Source: Leucobacter sp. UT-8R-CII-1-4
GTDB taxonomy: Bacteria; Actinomycetota; Actinomycetes; Actinomycetales; Microbacteriaceae
Assembly: GCF_030010235.1 (NCBI RefSeq)
Contig: NZ_JASCRS010000005.1
Span: 186,001-250,000 of the forward strand
DNA: 64,000 bases
Direction: 5' to 3'
A model generated the notes under the pieces. The model was not told the DNA's origin. It did no database searches and saw nothing but the letters and a program-made list of their open reading frames with translations. A program made the translations under genes and the position numbers. Positions 63,388 through 64,000 of this stretch are shown one piece after another (within the stretch, counting starts at the first letter, position 1; each line of letters begins with the position of its first letter).

Positions 63388-63491
63388 CTTTTTCTCCATT
63401 CGTGAACTATGTTCTCGCGCGCTCTCAGTCTAGTGTTCGAGCGCTGCGCACGGCAGGGGTCGCAGCGTGCATCACAACGCTGCGAGCGAAA

Positions 63492-64000
63492 CTACATCGA
63501 GTCGAGCTCGTCAGGCAGATTCGCTTCGGTGCCTGGAATGCCACGCTGCTCGGCCGACTTGTCAGCAAGTGCCAAGAGGCGACGAATGCGGCCCGCAATG
63601 GCATCCTTCGTGAGCGGCGGGTCAGCCTTGGTACCAAGTTCGTCAAGGCTCGCGTCGCGGTGCGTCAGACGCAACTCGCCCGCATACTTCAAATGATCTG
63701 GAACTTCATCGCCGAGGATCTCCAACGCCCGTTCAACACGAGCACACGCCGAGACTGACGCCTGAGCGCTACGGCGCAGATTCGCATCGTCAAAGTTCAC
63801 GAGTCGGTTTGCAGTGTTGCGGGTCTCACGTGCCTTACGCAGCTCGTCCCACTTTGCCTGAGCCTCGACGGCACCCATGATGCCGAGCATCTGCCCGATG
63901 GTCTCACCATCACGAATCAACACCTTGTGCTGACCCCGGATCTCACGGCTCTTCGCCTGCACGCCGAGGCGACCGGCCGCACCAACGAGAGCCATAGCAG
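63492..64000 (-). CDS. whiA: DNA-binding protein WhiA, C-terminal part
   Basis: The C-terminal 169 codons of a sporulation/cell-division regulator homologue; its N-terminal LAGLIDADG-like part lies beyond the right edge. The helix-turn-helix region is [20 protein letters not shown] followed by [17 protein letters not shown]. WhiA is found in most Actinobacteria, including those without sporulation, next to pgk-tpiA. The gap to sodA (about 104 bp) contains no gene. Confidence 0.93.
   Translation of the reverse strand, partial: AMALVGAAGRLGVQAKSREIRGQHKVLIRDGETIGQMLGIMGAVEAQAKWDELRKARETRNTANRLVNFDDANLRRSAQASVSACARVERALEILGDEVPDHLKYAGELRLTHRDASLDELGTKADPPLTKDAIAGRIRRLLALADKSAEQRGIPGTEANLPDELDSM

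Overview
The window looks like chromosomal DNA of a high-GC Gram-positive bacterium (Actinobacteria), most likely of the Microbacteriaceae type. The evidence is an actinobacterial branched respiratory chain order (ctaE-qcrC-qcrA next to trpD), RbpA, WhiA, DUF3099 and PaaX-type proteins, a SufB-SufD-Rieske-SufC-SufT iron-sulfur operon, and a core block of heme A/O synthesis, pentose phosphate and glycolysis genes (ctaA, ctaB, tkt, tal, pgi, rbpA, secG, tpiA, pgk, sodA, whiA). No rRNA, tRNA, CRISPR array, phage gene, transposase or integrase was seen. The two edge genes, qcrA on the left and whiA on the right, are cut by the window.

Layout. 1-3.4 kb: respiratory genes (qcrA partial, qcrC, ctaE) and divergent trpD. 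3.4-9.5 kb: a MacA/MacB-like efflux operon, then GNAT, PaaX and YqeB-like genes and a double-GNAT protein. 9.5-14.5 kb: a TetR repressor divergent from a 2-oxoacid (pyruvate-type) dehydrogenase E1alpha-E1beta-E2 operon, with a clear promoter and palindromic operator between them, then a nucleotidyltransferase. 14.8-27.1 kb: an accessory catabolic locus with an RpiR/SIS regulator and M20 peptidase on the minus strand, facing a seven-gene plus-strand operon (cyanophycinase-like hydrolase, family-5 lipoprotein, two permeases, a fused double ATPase and two YtcJ-like amidohydrolases). 27.2-35.1 kb: two wall-anchored surface proteins flanking a large ATPase/LuxR regulator. 35.1-46 kb: mostly small housekeeping genes (PAP2, TrmH-like methyltransferase, hydrolase, exonuclease, L31 type B, ABC ATPase, serB, fabG, SURF1, a cutinase-like lipoprotein, ABC-F). 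46-50.1 kb: suf operon. 50.4-64 kb: heme A/O synthesis and central carbon metabolism.

How the genes work together. ctaE, qcrC, qcrA, SURF1, ctaA and ctaB all serve assembly of a bc1-aa3 cytochrome chain. The suf operon supplies Fe-S clusters, including that of QcrA. tkt-tal-pgi and tpiA-pgk are convergent operons for sugar phosphates and meet at back-to-back terminators near 59.8-59.9 kb. The least conventional part is 14.8-27.1 kb, which reads as one import-and-hydrolysis pathway for an unusual amide or isopeptide. Its substrate cannot be read from the sequence.

Two small structural oddities stand out. The 3' ends of fabG and of the sufT-like gene, including their stop codons, are each repeated just downstream of the gene inside hairpin-rich DNA.
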